Positions 10,711-20,260 of a DNA stretch of 64,000 bases are shown piece after piece. A program made the translations under genes and the position numbers. A model generated the notes under the pieces. It saw only the letters and a list, made by a program, of their open reading frames with translations, was not told the origin of the DNA and did no database searches. How positions within the stretch are numbered: position 1 is the first letter of the stretch; each line of letters opens with the position of its first letter. Source of the DNA: Stentor coeruleus (lineage: Eukaryota > Ciliophora > Heterotrichea > Heterotrichida > Stentoridae); contig MPUH01000101.1 in NCBI GenBank assembly GCA_001970955.1, positions 43,414-107,413 of the forward strand, in the 5' to 3' direction.

Positions 10711-11868
10711 TTAGCCCTCTGACTCAGAACTACCAGATGAACTACTTGATCTTTGACTATCTTCAATTTCTATCAAATTAAGCTTAGGTATAAAATCCGG
10801 TTTTTTCACTTCAACAGGGCGTCCACTTATCAAATCTTCATTTTCCGAATCATCTATAACCGGCTCATCACAAGTTAAAACCTTCTTTTTCTTCTCCTTA
10901 TGCACATCTTCCTGATATACATCTTCAACTGGAAACCCTCTATTTTTCATAGCAACAACCAATTTTACAAGTTTTTTTTCTTTTCTCGATAATTCTTTTA
11001 TATCTTTTCTCATTTCTTCACAAACTTTATGCAAATGCTGATTCTCTGATATCAAATATTTCCAAGAATCATCTTCTTTTGGTATTTCTTCTAAGTCTAT
11101 TTTGCTTAATTTCAAAAATTTGTCTTGAAGATCAATATATCTTCCTTCTCTATCATCTAAATGCCTACCAAGTTCTGTGTTTTCTTTGGCTAGTTTTTCA
11201 ATTTTCTTGATTAAAAATTTCTTATCTTCTTTTGTGCTTGTAACTTTTTCTCTTAGTTCTTTTATTTCGTCTTTTAATTTTTCAATAAGATCTTTTGAAG
11301 CATCAATTTGGTCGATTTTAATTCTTTGTTCGTAAGCTTCTTTGATTTTTTTTAGTAAGTTTCCATAGTTATCGTCGTTTTCAATTATTTCAGCAAATGC
11401 GCTTCTGAAGATTTCGAATCTACTTGTTGTGCTTGGTTTATCTTTGAGTTTTTTGAGATTGTCGTTTAGCTTTTCTTCAATTAGTTTTGCTGAGGATTTG
11501 CTTGAATTTTGCAGTGCTGAGGATATAAGTAGACGATGCTTTAGCTGTGATGGAGGCTCTGTTATATGAGATTTGCTTATACGAGTTTTGTTCAAAAGGG
11601 CGTTTGAGCTGCTTGTGTTAAGTGGCTGGGTTTTAGTTGAAGGTTGAGTTTTCATTTTGATACTAGATATCGATCTAGTTTTACCTATTGCTTGAATCTG
11701 TGCATATGGAGATTCATTAACATTATCAGTGAGCTGGGGTTTAATAAACTTGTTTTTGGAACTTTGTGAGATAATTCCAGTCTTTGTCCGCCTAGACACT
11801 TTTTTCAATCCCTTGCTTTGAGCCTGCCAATCTTCAGCCTGCCCTTCAGTAACTATAAAAGAATTCAT
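10711..11868 (-). CDS. Coiled-coil protein with TSNAXIP1-type N-terminal domain
   Basis: 385 residues. After a disordered basic Ser/Thr-rich head (about 1-145) comes a segment with FEIFRSAFAEIIENDDNYGN and LLKKIKEAYEQRI, which resembles the N-terminal domain of translin-associated factor X-interacting protein 1. That family is ciliary/testis-related in animals and common in ciliates. A long coiled coil (about 180-330) follows, and the C-terminus is acidic and Ser-rich (SSSSGSSESEG). Probably a structural ciliary or basal-body protein; that role is inference. It is divergent with the kinase gene, starts only about 90 bp apart. Confidence 0.72.
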   Translation of the reverse strand: MNSFIVTEGQAEDWQAQSKGLKKVSRRTKTGIISQSSKNKFIKPQLTDNVNESPYAQIQAIGKTRSISSIKMKTQPSTKTQPLNTSSSNALLNKTRISKSHITEPPSQLKHRLLISSALQNSSKSSAKLIEEKLNDNLKKLKDKPSTTSRFEIFRSAFAEIIENDDNYGNLLKKIKEAYEQRIKIDQIDASKDLIEKLKDEIKELREKVTSTKEDKKFLIKKIEKLAKENTELGRHLDDREGRYIDLQDKFLKLSKIDLEEIPKEDDSWKYLISENQHLHKVCEEMRKDIKELSRKEKKLVKLVVAMKNRGFPVEDVYQEDVHKEKKKKVLTCDEPVIDDSENEDLISGRPVEVKKPDFIPKLNLIEIEDSQRSSSSSGSSESEG

Positions 11869-11960
11869 TACTAAATTTCTAACATCTCTATTCTTAGAAT
11901 ACTAACAACTCTAGTTATTTACAAATAAATACCTATTTTTTGATAAGAAAGTTAAAAATT

Positions 11961-13190
11961 ATGGCAGTCAAATCGACTATTGACGACTATGAATTTATAA
12001 AACGACTAGGGACTGGAGCATTTGCCGATGTATATCTAATGCGTGAGAAAACAGATAAAAAATTATACGCTGTAAAAAAAGTTAGCAAAAGTCTTCTAAA
12101 GCGAGAAGGTAAAATTGAGCAAGCAATCCGAGAAAGAGAGCTTTTATCATCTCTGAATCATAAAGGTATTGTTAAGCTTTATAAAGCATTCCATGATCCT
12201 AGTTATCTTTATTTGGTTATGGAATACTGCTCAAAAGAAGCTTTAAGTAAACTTCTTGAGCGCCATGGGAGGACTTTTCCATATCGTTTAGTTAAATACT
12301 ACGCAGCCGAGCTAGTTGAAATTCTTAATGTTTTACGTCAAAGTAATATTATCCATCGCGATATTAAACCTGAAAATATTCTTATAACACAAGATAATCA
12401 TTTGAAACTTGTAGACTTTAACTGTGCGAAAAAACTTTCATCAAGGAAAACTATGAGGAATACTTTTGTAGGGACTTTATCATATGTAGCTCCAGAAGTT
12501 ATAAAAAGTTCAAAAATTATAGGCCCTGAAGTGGATTTATGGAGCTTAGGGGTTATATTTTATCAAATGATTATAGGAAAACTTCCATTCACAGCTGTAA
12601 GCCAAGAAGAAATCTATGAAAACATTCTTCAAGGTAACTTCAATATGGATTATGATATTCCCCCAGAAGCTAAATCATTAATAAACTCTTTACTCATAAT
12701 AGAACCTGAACAAAGACTTGGCTCAAACTCTTTATCTGAACTAAAAGCTCATGAGTTTTTTGAAGGTATAGAATTTGAAACTTTATGGGATAGACAAGTT
12801 CCTGATGTTATACAAGAAATTATAAAAGATGAAGAAAGTCATGTAGTTGAAAATGATAGTTTAAATAGATGTTTACACACAGCAAATGATGAAGAAAATA
12901 AAAGTTCAAATGAAGAGATGAGAATTATTATTGAAGGGAATATTCAGATGAAAAAGAATATTTTTATGAATCAAAATAGGAAATTAATTGTGACTAATGA
13001 ACCAAGAATCAAACTTTTCAGTTTGAAGACTAAGGAAGAAAGAGCTGATATTGATGTTAAGAGTATTAAAGAGGTTAAGAGTGTTAAGGCTAATGGGTTT
13101 ATTATTGAGACAAATAAAAAAACATATGAATTTTTTGTCGATAATCCTGACACATGGGTTAATGCAATTCGTAAGGCAATAGATAAATAA
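11961..13190 (+). CDS. PDK1-like AGC protein kinase with C-terminal PH domain
   Basis: 409 residues from ATG 11961; the frame is open 7 codons further up but without an ATG. The kinase domain spans about 9-275: Gly loop GTGAFADVY, catalytic Lys 39 (YAVKK), helix-C Glu in RERELL, HRDIKPEN at 132-139, activation loop RNTFVGTLSYVAPE and DLWSLGV. Residues about 326-409 form a PH-like domain (KLIVTNEPRIKLFSLK ... WVNAIRKAI) as in 3-phosphoinositide-dependent kinase 1, which phosphorylates activation loops of AGC kinases. The Mg-binding DFG is DFN (152-154), otherwise every key residue is present. It may be an atypical but active kinase or one with altered metal binding. Confidence 0.88.
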   Translation: MAVKSTIDDYEFIKRLGTGAFADVYLMREKTDKKLYAVKKVSKSLLKREGKIEQAIRERELLSSLNHKGIVKLYKAFHDPSYLYLVMEYCSKEALSKLLERHGRTFPYRLVKYYAAELVEILNVLRQSNIIHRDIKPENILITQDNHLKLVDFNCAKKLSSRKTMRNTFVGTLSYVAPEVIKSSKIIGPEVDLWSLGVIFYQMIIGKLPFTAVSQEEIYENILQGNFNMDYDIPPEAKSLINSLLIIEPEQRLGSNSLSELKAHEFFEGIEFETLWDRQVPDVIQEIIKDEESHVVENDSLNRCLHTANDEENKSSNEEMRIIIEGNIQMKKNIFMNQNRKLIVTNEPRIKLFSLKTKEERADIDVKSIKEVKSVKANGFIIETNKKTYEFFVDNPDTWVNAIRKAIDK

Positions 13191-13573
13191 TGTTTGAGTT
13201 TTATTTGAATTGGATTTATGGATAGGATTTGAAGTTTTTTAATTAATTTTTTTGAGTTTTTTCTTATGGTATTTTTTATTAAAATCATAGTGATTGTCCA
13301 GCCCTTGTTAAGAATTTGATGATAAAGGTTTTGGTAGGTATAAATGTGAATAAATTGATGAAATTGTGTGCTTTTTTAGGTACCTCTAAATACAAAAATA
13401 TAGTTACGATATATAAAATTTAAAGCATTTCTCATAACTAACCTTTATTTTAAATTAAATCCTAGTTACCAAAAACTATAAACCATTTTTAAGAAAAATC
13501 CAAATTGCATAAAAGTCCTATAATCCAACACAATAATCCCATAATTTATAGGTTTTTAATCTAAACTTATTTG
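13191..13573. other. Convergent spacer, 0.38 kb
   Basis: The left half is G/T-rich and C-poor, the right half A/C-rich and G-poor. It contains attgtccagcccttg (13293-13307), whose reverse complement occurs at 62214-62228. Confidence 0.6.
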
Positions 13574-16500
13574 TTAATTTAATGTAATTTGTCTACGATC
13601 ATGACAATTCGAGCATATTCCTTGGGCAATATAAGGATTCTTCCTAAGACAAACCAAACATATTTTCTCATCACAATTCTCACATATTGTCACAACCGCT
13701 TCTTTATTTCTATTTTCATTGCAATAAATACACATTATCATAAACTTTTCATTCCCTTCACTAGCATCAATCCAATAATTCTTATCAACTCTACAACATC
13801 CATTACAAAATCCTGTATTTATATTCATAACTTTTTTCTTTAAAAAACAACAAATACAATAAATTTCTTCTCCTCTTGATATTTTAGAATTACAATTTAA
13901 ACATGTTTTTTGTATTTTCGTTTCTTGTGTTGGAAGAATTTCTTGTTCAGATAAGCCTAATAAAAAATTTTGACAACATGTGTCACATTTTAATAGATAG
14001 TTTGATTTTTTTAAGTCTTTTATACATTTCATACAGTATAAACCTCCACAGTATGCTGTATTTTCAGTCTCTTCATTTTCTTCTTGTTTTTTGCTTTCTT
14101 CTTGTTGTCTTTTTTTTTGTTCTTCGAGTTTTTTCGCTTCTTCTTGTAGTTTACGCTCTTCTAGTTTTTTTATGTTGGCTAAACGTCTTTCTTCAGCTTG
14201 TTTTTTCTCTTGGATTAGACGATCTTTTTCAGCTCGCCTTTTTTCTTCTAGTAAACGATTTTCTTCAGCTAGTCGTGATTTCTCTTCTTCACGCCTTTTG
14301 GCTTCTTCTAACTTTTTAGCTTTTTCGGCCTGTCGTTTATCTTCTTCTTCACGCATTTTTTCGGCTTTTATTTTTTCGTTAGCTATTCTGGTTTCTTCAG
14401 CTTTTCTCATTTCTTCAGCTAGTTTTCTTTGTTCAGCTTGTTTTCTCTCTTCGGCCAAACGCTTTTCTTCAGCAAATTTTTTTTGTTCAGCTAACCTTTT
14501 CTGTTCAGATATTTTCTTCTCTTCAGCTAATCGCTTTTCTTCTAATCTTCTTTCTTCAGCAAGTCTCTTTTTTTCAGCAATAAACTTCTCTTCAGCTAAT
14601 ATTTTTTCTTCAGATAATTTCCTTTCTTCGGCAATACGCTTGTCTTCAGCAAGTTTCTTTTTTTTAGCAATAAGTTTCTCTTCAGCTAATTTTCTTTCTT
14701 CAGCTAGTTTTCTTTCTTCAGCTAATCTTCTTTCTTCAGCTAATCTTCTTTCTTCAGCTAATCTTCTTTCTTCAGCAAGTTTTCTTTCTTCAGCTAATCT
14801 TCTTTCTTCAGCTAATCTTCTTTCTTCAGCAAGTCTCTTCTCTTCAGCAAATTTCTTTTCTTCAGCAAGTCTCTTTTCTTCAACTAATCTCCTTTCTTCA
14901 GCTAATCTCCTTTCTTCAGCTAATTTCTTTTCTCCAGCTAATCTTCTTTCTTCAGCTAATTTCTTTTCTCCAGCTAATCTTCTTTCTTCAGCTAATCTCC
15001 TTTCTTCAGCTAATTTCCTTTCTTCAGCTAANCTCCTTTCTTCAGCTAATTTCCTTTCTTCAGCTAATTTCTTTTCTCCAGCTAATCTTCTTTCCTCAGC
15101 TAATCTCTTTTCTTCAGCTAATCTCCTTTCTTCAACTAATTTCTTTTCTCCAGCTAATCTCTTTTCTTCAGCTAATCTTTTTTCTTCAGCTAATCTCTTT
15201 TCTTCAGCTAGTTTCTTCTCTTCAGCAAGTTTCTTCTCTTCAGCAAGTCTCCTTTCTTCATTTAATCTCTTATCTTCAGCTAATCTTTTCTCTTCAGCCA
15301 ATCTTCTTTCTTTAGCTTTCTCTTCATATAAACGTATTTCTTCAGTTAAATTTCTTTGTTCAGCTTTTTTTTTATCATCAGCAAACTGTTTTTCTTCTAA
15401 TAGTTTATGATTTTGATTAAGGTTTTTAATTTCTTGTATACGTCTTTCTTCTACTTGTTTTTGTTCTTGTTTAAGTTTTTCTGAATATGCACGTTTTTCC
15501 GCTAGTAATCTTTGGATTTCTATGATTTTTTTCTCTTCTTCAAGTCTTTTTTCTTCTAGTTGCTTTTTTTTTTCTGAAATTATCCTTTCATTTTCTAGTC
15601 TTTTGTCTTCTGCTATTTTAAGTTCTTCTTGAAATTTTATTTCGTCTTCTTTTCTTTTTTCTTCAATTTGCCTTTTTGCATTTTCCAATCTTTTTTCAGC
15701 AGCGATTCTCCTTTCTTCAGCTAATTTCCGATCATATTCTAACTTTTTTTCTTCAGCTTTTCGTTTTTCTTCAGCTAGTCTTCGTATTTCTCCTCGTTTT
15801 TTCTCTTCTAAAAACTTTTCTTCTTCGATTCTCCTTTCCTCAGCTAGTTTTCTTTCCCTTTCCAGCTTTTGCTCAATATCTTTTTCTTCTTCAAGACGCT
15901 TTTTTTCAAGTTTTTCCATTTCTTCTAAGAGTTCGTTTGGTTCAATTATTTGAAGTTTTCTTTTGTTTTCAGAAGGTAAAAATTCTCTTAAACGCTTGTT
16001 TTCTAATTCAAGTCGTATCTGTTCTCTGATTTCCTTTTCTTGCATGATTTTAAAGTTTTCAAACCTTTTTTGTTCTTCAGCTTTTCTTTCAGCTTCTAGA
16101 AGCTCTTGCTCTTTCTTATATTTTTCTTCTTCTTTCCTTTTAATCTCAGCTGCAAGCTTCCTTTTCTCCTTAATTGCTTTAGCTCTCATTCTCATACGTT
16201 TTTCCTTTTCCATCTCTCTGGTATTCTCTTGCTGAACTTTAGTTCCTCCATAATCAACAGAATGATTCCTACTAAACCCTGGAAACTTCTCAACCTGCAT
16301 ACTAAATGAACTATTTTCATAATCTCCATCACTTTCATTATCAAAACCTTCAACAACACTACTAAACTTGCGCATATCCTCAACTTTATTCAAATTTTCA
16401 TCTCTACCTTGAATTTTATATAAAAAACTTTTATATTCATAAGGATAAATCACCGAAAGATTCCCACTTTTATTCACCATAACAATATTAACTATTGAAT

Positions 16501-16972
16501 CCTCTTCACCAATATGTGTTTCTACAAGTTTTGGGGTTAATATCACAACTTTAACTTTCATTTTCTCAGAATAATACTTAATTTCAAGTAAAGCTTCATT
16601 TTCACTAGTTTTGCTACATGGAATTTCTATCATTTCCTGTAATGTCACAAGCAGATTTATAAAATTCAAATCATACATCATTGAGTTAAGAATTTTTATT
16701 TGTTTTTTCTGCAAGAGGTCGTCTATATCATCAAAAACTTCTTTAAAAAGTTCTTTTACTGTTTCGAGTTGCCCTGGATCTAAAAGAGCAAAAACAGTAC
16801 CGATAAAATTTTCTAAGTTTTTCCCTTTACAATAAATCAGCAAATGCTCTATTCCTGTTATGAACAGGTTGCAAAAAATCTGCTTTTCTGGGATTTCCCT
16901 ATAAGATTTATATATTTTGCTTAGAGACAATATGCCTAGCTCGCTAATACTTTTAACAGTCCGAACTGCCAT
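13574..16972 (-). CDS. Otubain-like pseudoprotease fused to a long charged helix and C-terminal zinc region
   Basis: 1132 residues. Residues about 25-215 follow the otubain (peptidase C65) pattern: IFCNLFITGIEHLL in place of DGNCFYRAFGFSHLE, LFKEVFDDIDDLL, then a final strand SIVNIVMVNKSGNLSVIYP in place of the LLYRPGHYDILY segment. The Cys and His positions are not conserved, so it is probably inactive; this assignment is my own pattern match. Residues about 250-960 are a huge Glu/Lys/Arg helix with about 50 six-residue units of the type RLAEEK, a period that favours a single charged helix over a heptad coiled coil. Residues about 970-1132 hold many CxxC pairs (for example CGGLYCMKC, CLNCNSK, CENCDEKICLVCLRK) typical of RING/PHD-like zinc folds. 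TATATAA lies 3 nt before the ATG. Confidence 0.75.
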   Translation of the reverse strand: MAVRTVKSISELGILSLSKIYKSYREIPEKQIFCNLFITGIEHLLIYCKGKNLENFIGTVFALLDPGQLETVKELFKEVFDDIDDLLQKKQIKILNSMMYDLNFINLLVTLQEMIEIPCSKTSENEALLEIKYYSEKMKVKVVILTPKLVETHIGEEDSIVNIVMVNKSGNLSVIYPYEYKSFLYKIQGRDENLNKVEDMRKFSSVVEGFDNESDGDYENSSFSMQVEKFPGFSRNHSVDYGGTKVQQENTREMEKEKRMRMRAKAIKEKRKLAAEIKRKEEEKYKKEQELLEAERKAEEQKRFENFKIMQEKEIREQIRLELENKRLREFLPSENKRKLQIIEPNELLEEMEKLEKKRLEEEKDIEQKLERERKLAEERRIEEEKFLEEKKRGEIRRLAEEKRKAEEKKLEYDRKLAEERRIAAEKRLENAKRQIEEKRKEDEIKFQEELKIAEDKRLENERIISEKKKQLEEKRLEEEKKIIEIQRLLAEKRAYSEKLKQEQKQVEERRIQEIKNLNQNHKLLEEKQFADDKKKAEQRNLTEEIRLYEEKAKERRLAEEKRLAEDKRLNEERRLAEEKKLAEEKKLAEEKRLAEEKRLAEEKRLAGEKKLVEERRLAEEKRLAEERRLAGEKKLAEERKLAEERXLAEERKLAEERRLAEERRLAGEKKLAEERRLAGEKKLAEERRLAEERRLVEEKRLAEEKKFAEEKRLAEERRLAEERRLAEERKLAEERRLAEERRLAEERRLAEERKLAEERKLAEEKLIAKKKKLAEDKRIAEERKLSEEKILAEEKFIAEKKRLAEERRLEEKRLAEEKKISEQKRLAEQKKFAEEKRLAEERKQAEQRKLAEEMRKAEETRIANEKIKAEKMREEEDKRQAEKAKKLEEAKRREEEKSRLAEENRLLEEKRRAEKDRLIQEKKQAEERRLANIKKLEERKLQEEAKKLEEQKKRQQEESKKQEENEETENTAYCGGLYCMKCIKDLKKSNYLLKCDTCCQNFLLGLSEQEILPTQETKIQKTCLNCNSKISRGEEIYCICCFLKKKVMNINTGFCNGCCRVDKNYWIDASEGNEKFMIMCIYCNENRNKEAVVTICENCDEKICLVCLRKNPYIAQGICSNCHDRRQITLN
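14440..15310 (-). repeat. 18-bp minisatellite coding RLAEEK-type hexads, with an ambiguous base
   Basis: Tandem 18-nt units in frame within the long gene, read on the + strand as variants of cttcagctaatctccttt. The ambiguous base at 15032 falls in an AGN codon (Arg or Ser). Single Ns elsewhere in this window mark joins, so the copy number here may be wrong. Confidence 0.8.
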
Positions 16973-16975
16973 TAA

Positions 16976-16982
16976 TTATATA
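16976..16982 (-). promoter_or_regulatory. TATATAA just before the start codon of the 1132-residue gene
   Basis: On the - strand TATATAA is followed by three bases and then ATG (16972-16970). It is the same arrangement as upstream of GNA1. Confidence 0.3.
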
Positions 16983-17194
16983 AAAAGATAACTTGGTTGT
17001 TACAAGTGTAAATATTAAACGCGAAATATAAAAAAAAATGCTGATGTTTAGAGTAATAAATTGTGTGTAGATATTACAAAGGATTTATAGTAGAAATCCA
17101 AGAGAAAAACTGAAAAAAATATTTTTTTCATATATGATTACTAATAAAAATGATCATATTACGAAAAGTCTAATTAGCTTACTAATGAGATTGG

Positions 17195-18238
17195 CTATAA
17201 GCGCTGTTTGAGTCTTTTTCTTTTATAATAAACTGCACATCCTATCCCTGTACCAAGTGCTATAATAAAAAACAATATACTCATAGTCCTCATAAAGTTC
17301 CCAGAACTCTGATCATTGACTACAATTTTCTCATTTTTATGCTGAAGTTGTACATAAGGATCATTACGTGCTCTGACGTATATTGGGATGTTATTAAAAC
17401 GATATATATTTCCTGGTTTAGCTGGAATATAAACTCCTGGATTATTATTAGCATAACATCCTCCTGTATATACCCAATGAATATTACCAAAAGTATCAGT
17501 TGTAATTTCTACAGTTATACAAATCTGTGTTATGATATCGTATGTATAACATATTCCATGGACATTATCTGCTTTGAGTATCCATAAACCATTTTTTTTA
17601 GTACATTTTTCTATACATGATTTCCCTGTGCAATCTAAAGTTAACTCGTTTTGGAACCAAGTTGGTAGGTCTATACCTATTTTTGGGTCATGAAAATTCC
17701 ACCACCCGTTTTTTGACCTTGAACACTCAGGCATATCTTCTAAAGGCTTATATGCTAAAGGGTTTTTCCTATCTGAACTAGGAGCTAATTCAAAATAAAC
17801 GCATTTTTCTTGAGAATCGCCTGCAGGGACCATTTCATCAGTGAAGATAAAAGTTGCGAACTTCATTGCTGTATCTTTAGAATACAAATGATAAGAAGGG
17901 GTATATTTGTCTAAATTGTTCTTTTTAAGTATGTCTTTAATTGATTGGGATTCAATATTCGTCCAGTTCATTGTTTCTTGTACACCATGGCCTTGACTTG
18001 GCATGATTTTCATTTTCATGCTCATAGTGCTTAAAAATTTTTCTATATCATTGTCTTTCCAAGTCTAATTAGATAATACAGAAACTGTGGATATTGAGGT
18101 TGACCCACCTGTAAATAAACTGATAAAAAAGAACAAAATTGAAAGTCCTCCGAAGATTAGGCTTGCAAAAAATAGGCCTCTGAGTATCTTTGAAGCACTG
18201 TCACCGAATTTTTTGAAGTTGAATGGATCCCAGTCCAT
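17195..18238 (-). CDS. Two-pass membrane protein with Cys-rich lumenal domain
   Basis: Joining 18238-18080 to 18064-17195 gives 342 residues starting MDWDPFNFKKFG. Membrane segment 1 lies at about 18-45 (GLFFASLIFGGLSILFFFIS) and segment 2 near the C-terminus (MSILFFIIALGTGIGCAVYY) before a KRKR tail, so both ends face the cytosol. The 240-residue middle has about ten Cys and several Trp/Tyr-rich strands (GWWNFHDPKIG, CTGKSCIEKC, HWVYTGGCYANNNPG), as in a disulfide-bonded lumenal or surface domain. That topology resembles CDC50/Lem3 flippase subunits, but I do not see their signature and do not assign the family. The second exon alone opens at an internal Met and would lack the first membrane segment. 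Confidence 0.82.
18065..18079 (-). other. 15-nt intron in the two-pass membrane protein gene
   Basis: gtattatctaattag read on the - strand. Phase 0. Removing it joins the exon carrying the first membrane segment to the long second exon in frame. Confidence 0.88.
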
Positions 18239-18815
18239 TTATTATTTTAATGAATAATTTGCTTTAGGGATTAAGATTTTGATGATTGGGAAAGTGGATT
18301 TTTTTTTTATAGGGTTGTTTGAAAATGACAATTGGATTTTTAGAGGAGAATTTATGTGATAAAAGTTAGGGTGTTGTTGTTTTGGTGGATTATAATGATA
18401 ATGTTTTAAGTTTGGGTTAGAGATTTATGATAATAATGTAGAATCGGTTGTAAAAAGCTTATGAAATTGAATTATGAAAGTTAAACTTAGTATACTTACT
18501 TGACAGATTATTAGTATTAGTATTAGTATTAGTTAGGAATTCTCCAATAGTATTCCAAAGATGATTTCTTATTTTTGTGATATAATTTCTATAAAGTATC
18601 AGCATCCAGAAAATTCTTACCCAACCCTTTAGCCAATAGTAGCATACACACTTTTACATTTTAACTTTATTTTTCGCATTTAGCACATAATCTTAATTCA
18701 TTTCTATAAAAATACATATATATATTAACTTCTATTAAAGTAATATCAAACTAAAAACTATACTAAACCTTTTAATACAATCTTAAATTATAAATATCAA
18801 TTACTACTTCATAAT
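18239..18815. other. Intergenic, 0.58 kb
   Basis: Left part G/T-rich, right part C-rich. Holds a short TTAGTA microsatellite (about 18510-18535). The 20-mer at 18522-18541 recurs in inverted orientation at 62240-62259. Confidence 0.6.
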
Positions 18816-19553
18816 CTATTTTTTTATAGGCAAATCAAACACCAAAGGATCATTTATAGGATCATACCTCAATGTACAATTAGATCCATTAATAAAAGTT
18901 GTATATTCATTATTCATAACTCCATAAGTTTCATGTATATGCCCAAAAAGATGTATTAATGGTTTAATCTCCAATACTTTTCCTAACAAATCCTCACATC
19001 CACCATGAACCCCATCATAACATAAATCTAAAATCCCATAAGGTGGTCCATGTGTTATAAGAATTTCCGTATCTTTTGGTATCAAATCCCACTTAGCTGC
19101 AATATCAGGACCTTTATCTAAATTAAAAGCCCAATTAAAAAAAGTTGGACTCCAAGGACTTCCATATATTTTATACCCTTCAATAATAATCTCAGAATCT
19201 TCTAAATAAATACAGTTTTTTAATGACTTTTTAATCTCAGCAGCATTAACATCTGAAGTTTGAGGGAAATTTCTTACAAGATTTTCTTGATATTTTAAGT
19301 CAAATGTCAAATCATGATTTCCAGCGATTACTATTTTATATTTATGAGGTAAAGATAAGAGTAAGTTGTTAAATCTTTCAACTTCATCTTGAAGACCTAC
19401 CATTGTAAAATCTCCTGCATGTAATAAAACATCACCTGGTGGAATTAATAAACAATCAGCCATATCGTGTGTATCTGATAAACAGACAAATCTTATATGA
19501 TTTGGGGGTTTAGGGATATAACCAGAGTGGACTTGGATAGAAGATGTATGCAT
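18816..19553 (-). CDS. Metallophosphoesterase, MPPED1/2 type
   Basis: 245 residues. Calcineurin-like phosphoesterase motifs occur in order: SDTHD (residues about 26-30), GDVLLHAGDFT, IAGNHDLTFD, THGPPYG and FGHIHETYG, which together supply the two-metal site. The arrangement, size and LHAGDFT/HGPP variants match the MPPED/UPF0046 group, whose members hydrolyse phosphodiesters, including cyclic nucleotides in vitro; the physiological substrate is unknown. There is no signal peptide, so a soluble cytosolic enzyme is likely. Start MHTSSIQVH at 19553. It is tandem with the membrane protein gene but has its own spacer. Confidence 0.9.
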   Translation of the reverse strand: MHTSSIQVHSGYIPKPPNHIRFVCLSDTHDMADCLLIPPGDVLLHAGDFTMVGLQDEVERFNNLLLSLPHKYKIVIAGNHDLTFDLKYQENLVRNFPQTSDVNAAEIKKSLKNCIYLEDSEIIIEGYKIYGSPWSPTFFNWAFNLDKGPDIAAKWDLIPKDTEILITHGPPYGILDLCYDGVHGGCEDLLGKVLEIKPLIHLFGHIHETYGVMNNEYTTFINGSNCTLRYDPINDPLVFDLPIKK

Positions 19554-19974
19554 ATATTATTATTTAGATTAAAAAATAAGGTAATTAGATAAGATGATAT
19601 AAATAAAAGGTTTTATAATATGATTAAATTATGTGCTGAAAATTGTGTTACCTTTTATTAAAGTTTATTGTTTAGATTAGATGAATCATAAATTTAAATA
19701 ATTAATCAGTATTAGTTATAATCAAAAAATCTAAATGAAAATATATTATGCAATACCAATTCTTGTTACCCTATCCAAAATATTTATACCAATATCTTTC
19801 TTAACAACTTTTATTAATATCATAAAAACTCTTAAATTTAATATAAGCCTATATGCTTTTTAATATCCATAAAACACTTATTCTCACACCTCTTATTCTT
19901 CTTCTCAGAAATCAAAATTTTTCTTATACTTATACCTAAACTCAAATCTCAGCGTTAAATTATCCTAGTTTTTT
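19554..19974. other. Intergenic, 0.42 kb
   Basis: Left part free of C over long runs, right part C-rich. No gene seen. Confidence 0.6.
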
Positions 19975-20178
19975 CTATCTTAATCTTCTTGCTTCTCTTT
20001 CACTTTCCAGTAAAGCTAGCATATCGCCTTCACGAACTGGACCTTTAACGTTTCTCACTAATGTTCTCCCAGATTCATCTCCATGAAGCACTACACGTAC
20101 TTGGGTTATGCCTCCACGAGATCCTGTTCTTCCAAGGAGTTTTTGAACTGTAGCAAGAATCGGGCCTTGTTCTTCCAT
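19975..20178 (-). CDS. RPS28: 40S ribosomal protein S28 (eS28)
   Basis: 67 residues, the family size. The whole length follows eS28: a [20 protein letters not shown] core, then [15 protein letters not shown] and the C-terminal [12 protein letters not shown], which is almost invariant in eukaryotes. It sits near the mRNA exit and decoding region of the small subunit. The ATG at 20178 is certain from family alignment. No intron. It lies only about 80 bp downstream of the next - strand gene's stop side, so its promoter is very compact. Confidence 0.97.
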   Translation of the reverse strand: MEEQGPILATVQKLLGRTGSRGGITQVRVVLHGDESGRTLVRNVKGPVREGDMLALLESEREARRLR

Positions 20179-20260
20179 TTATATTAAACTCAAAAGATAA
20201 GTCTTATAACTAAATACTCTAATTATAAGATAAAATTCTTATAAAAATATTAGCAAAAAA

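Noticed and set aside
14091-15410. Long + strand frame rich in Ser, Ala, Asn and Leu opposite the charged-helix gene
   Set aside because: It is the complement of the RLAEEK minisatellite and inherits openness from it; composition is purely repeat-driven.
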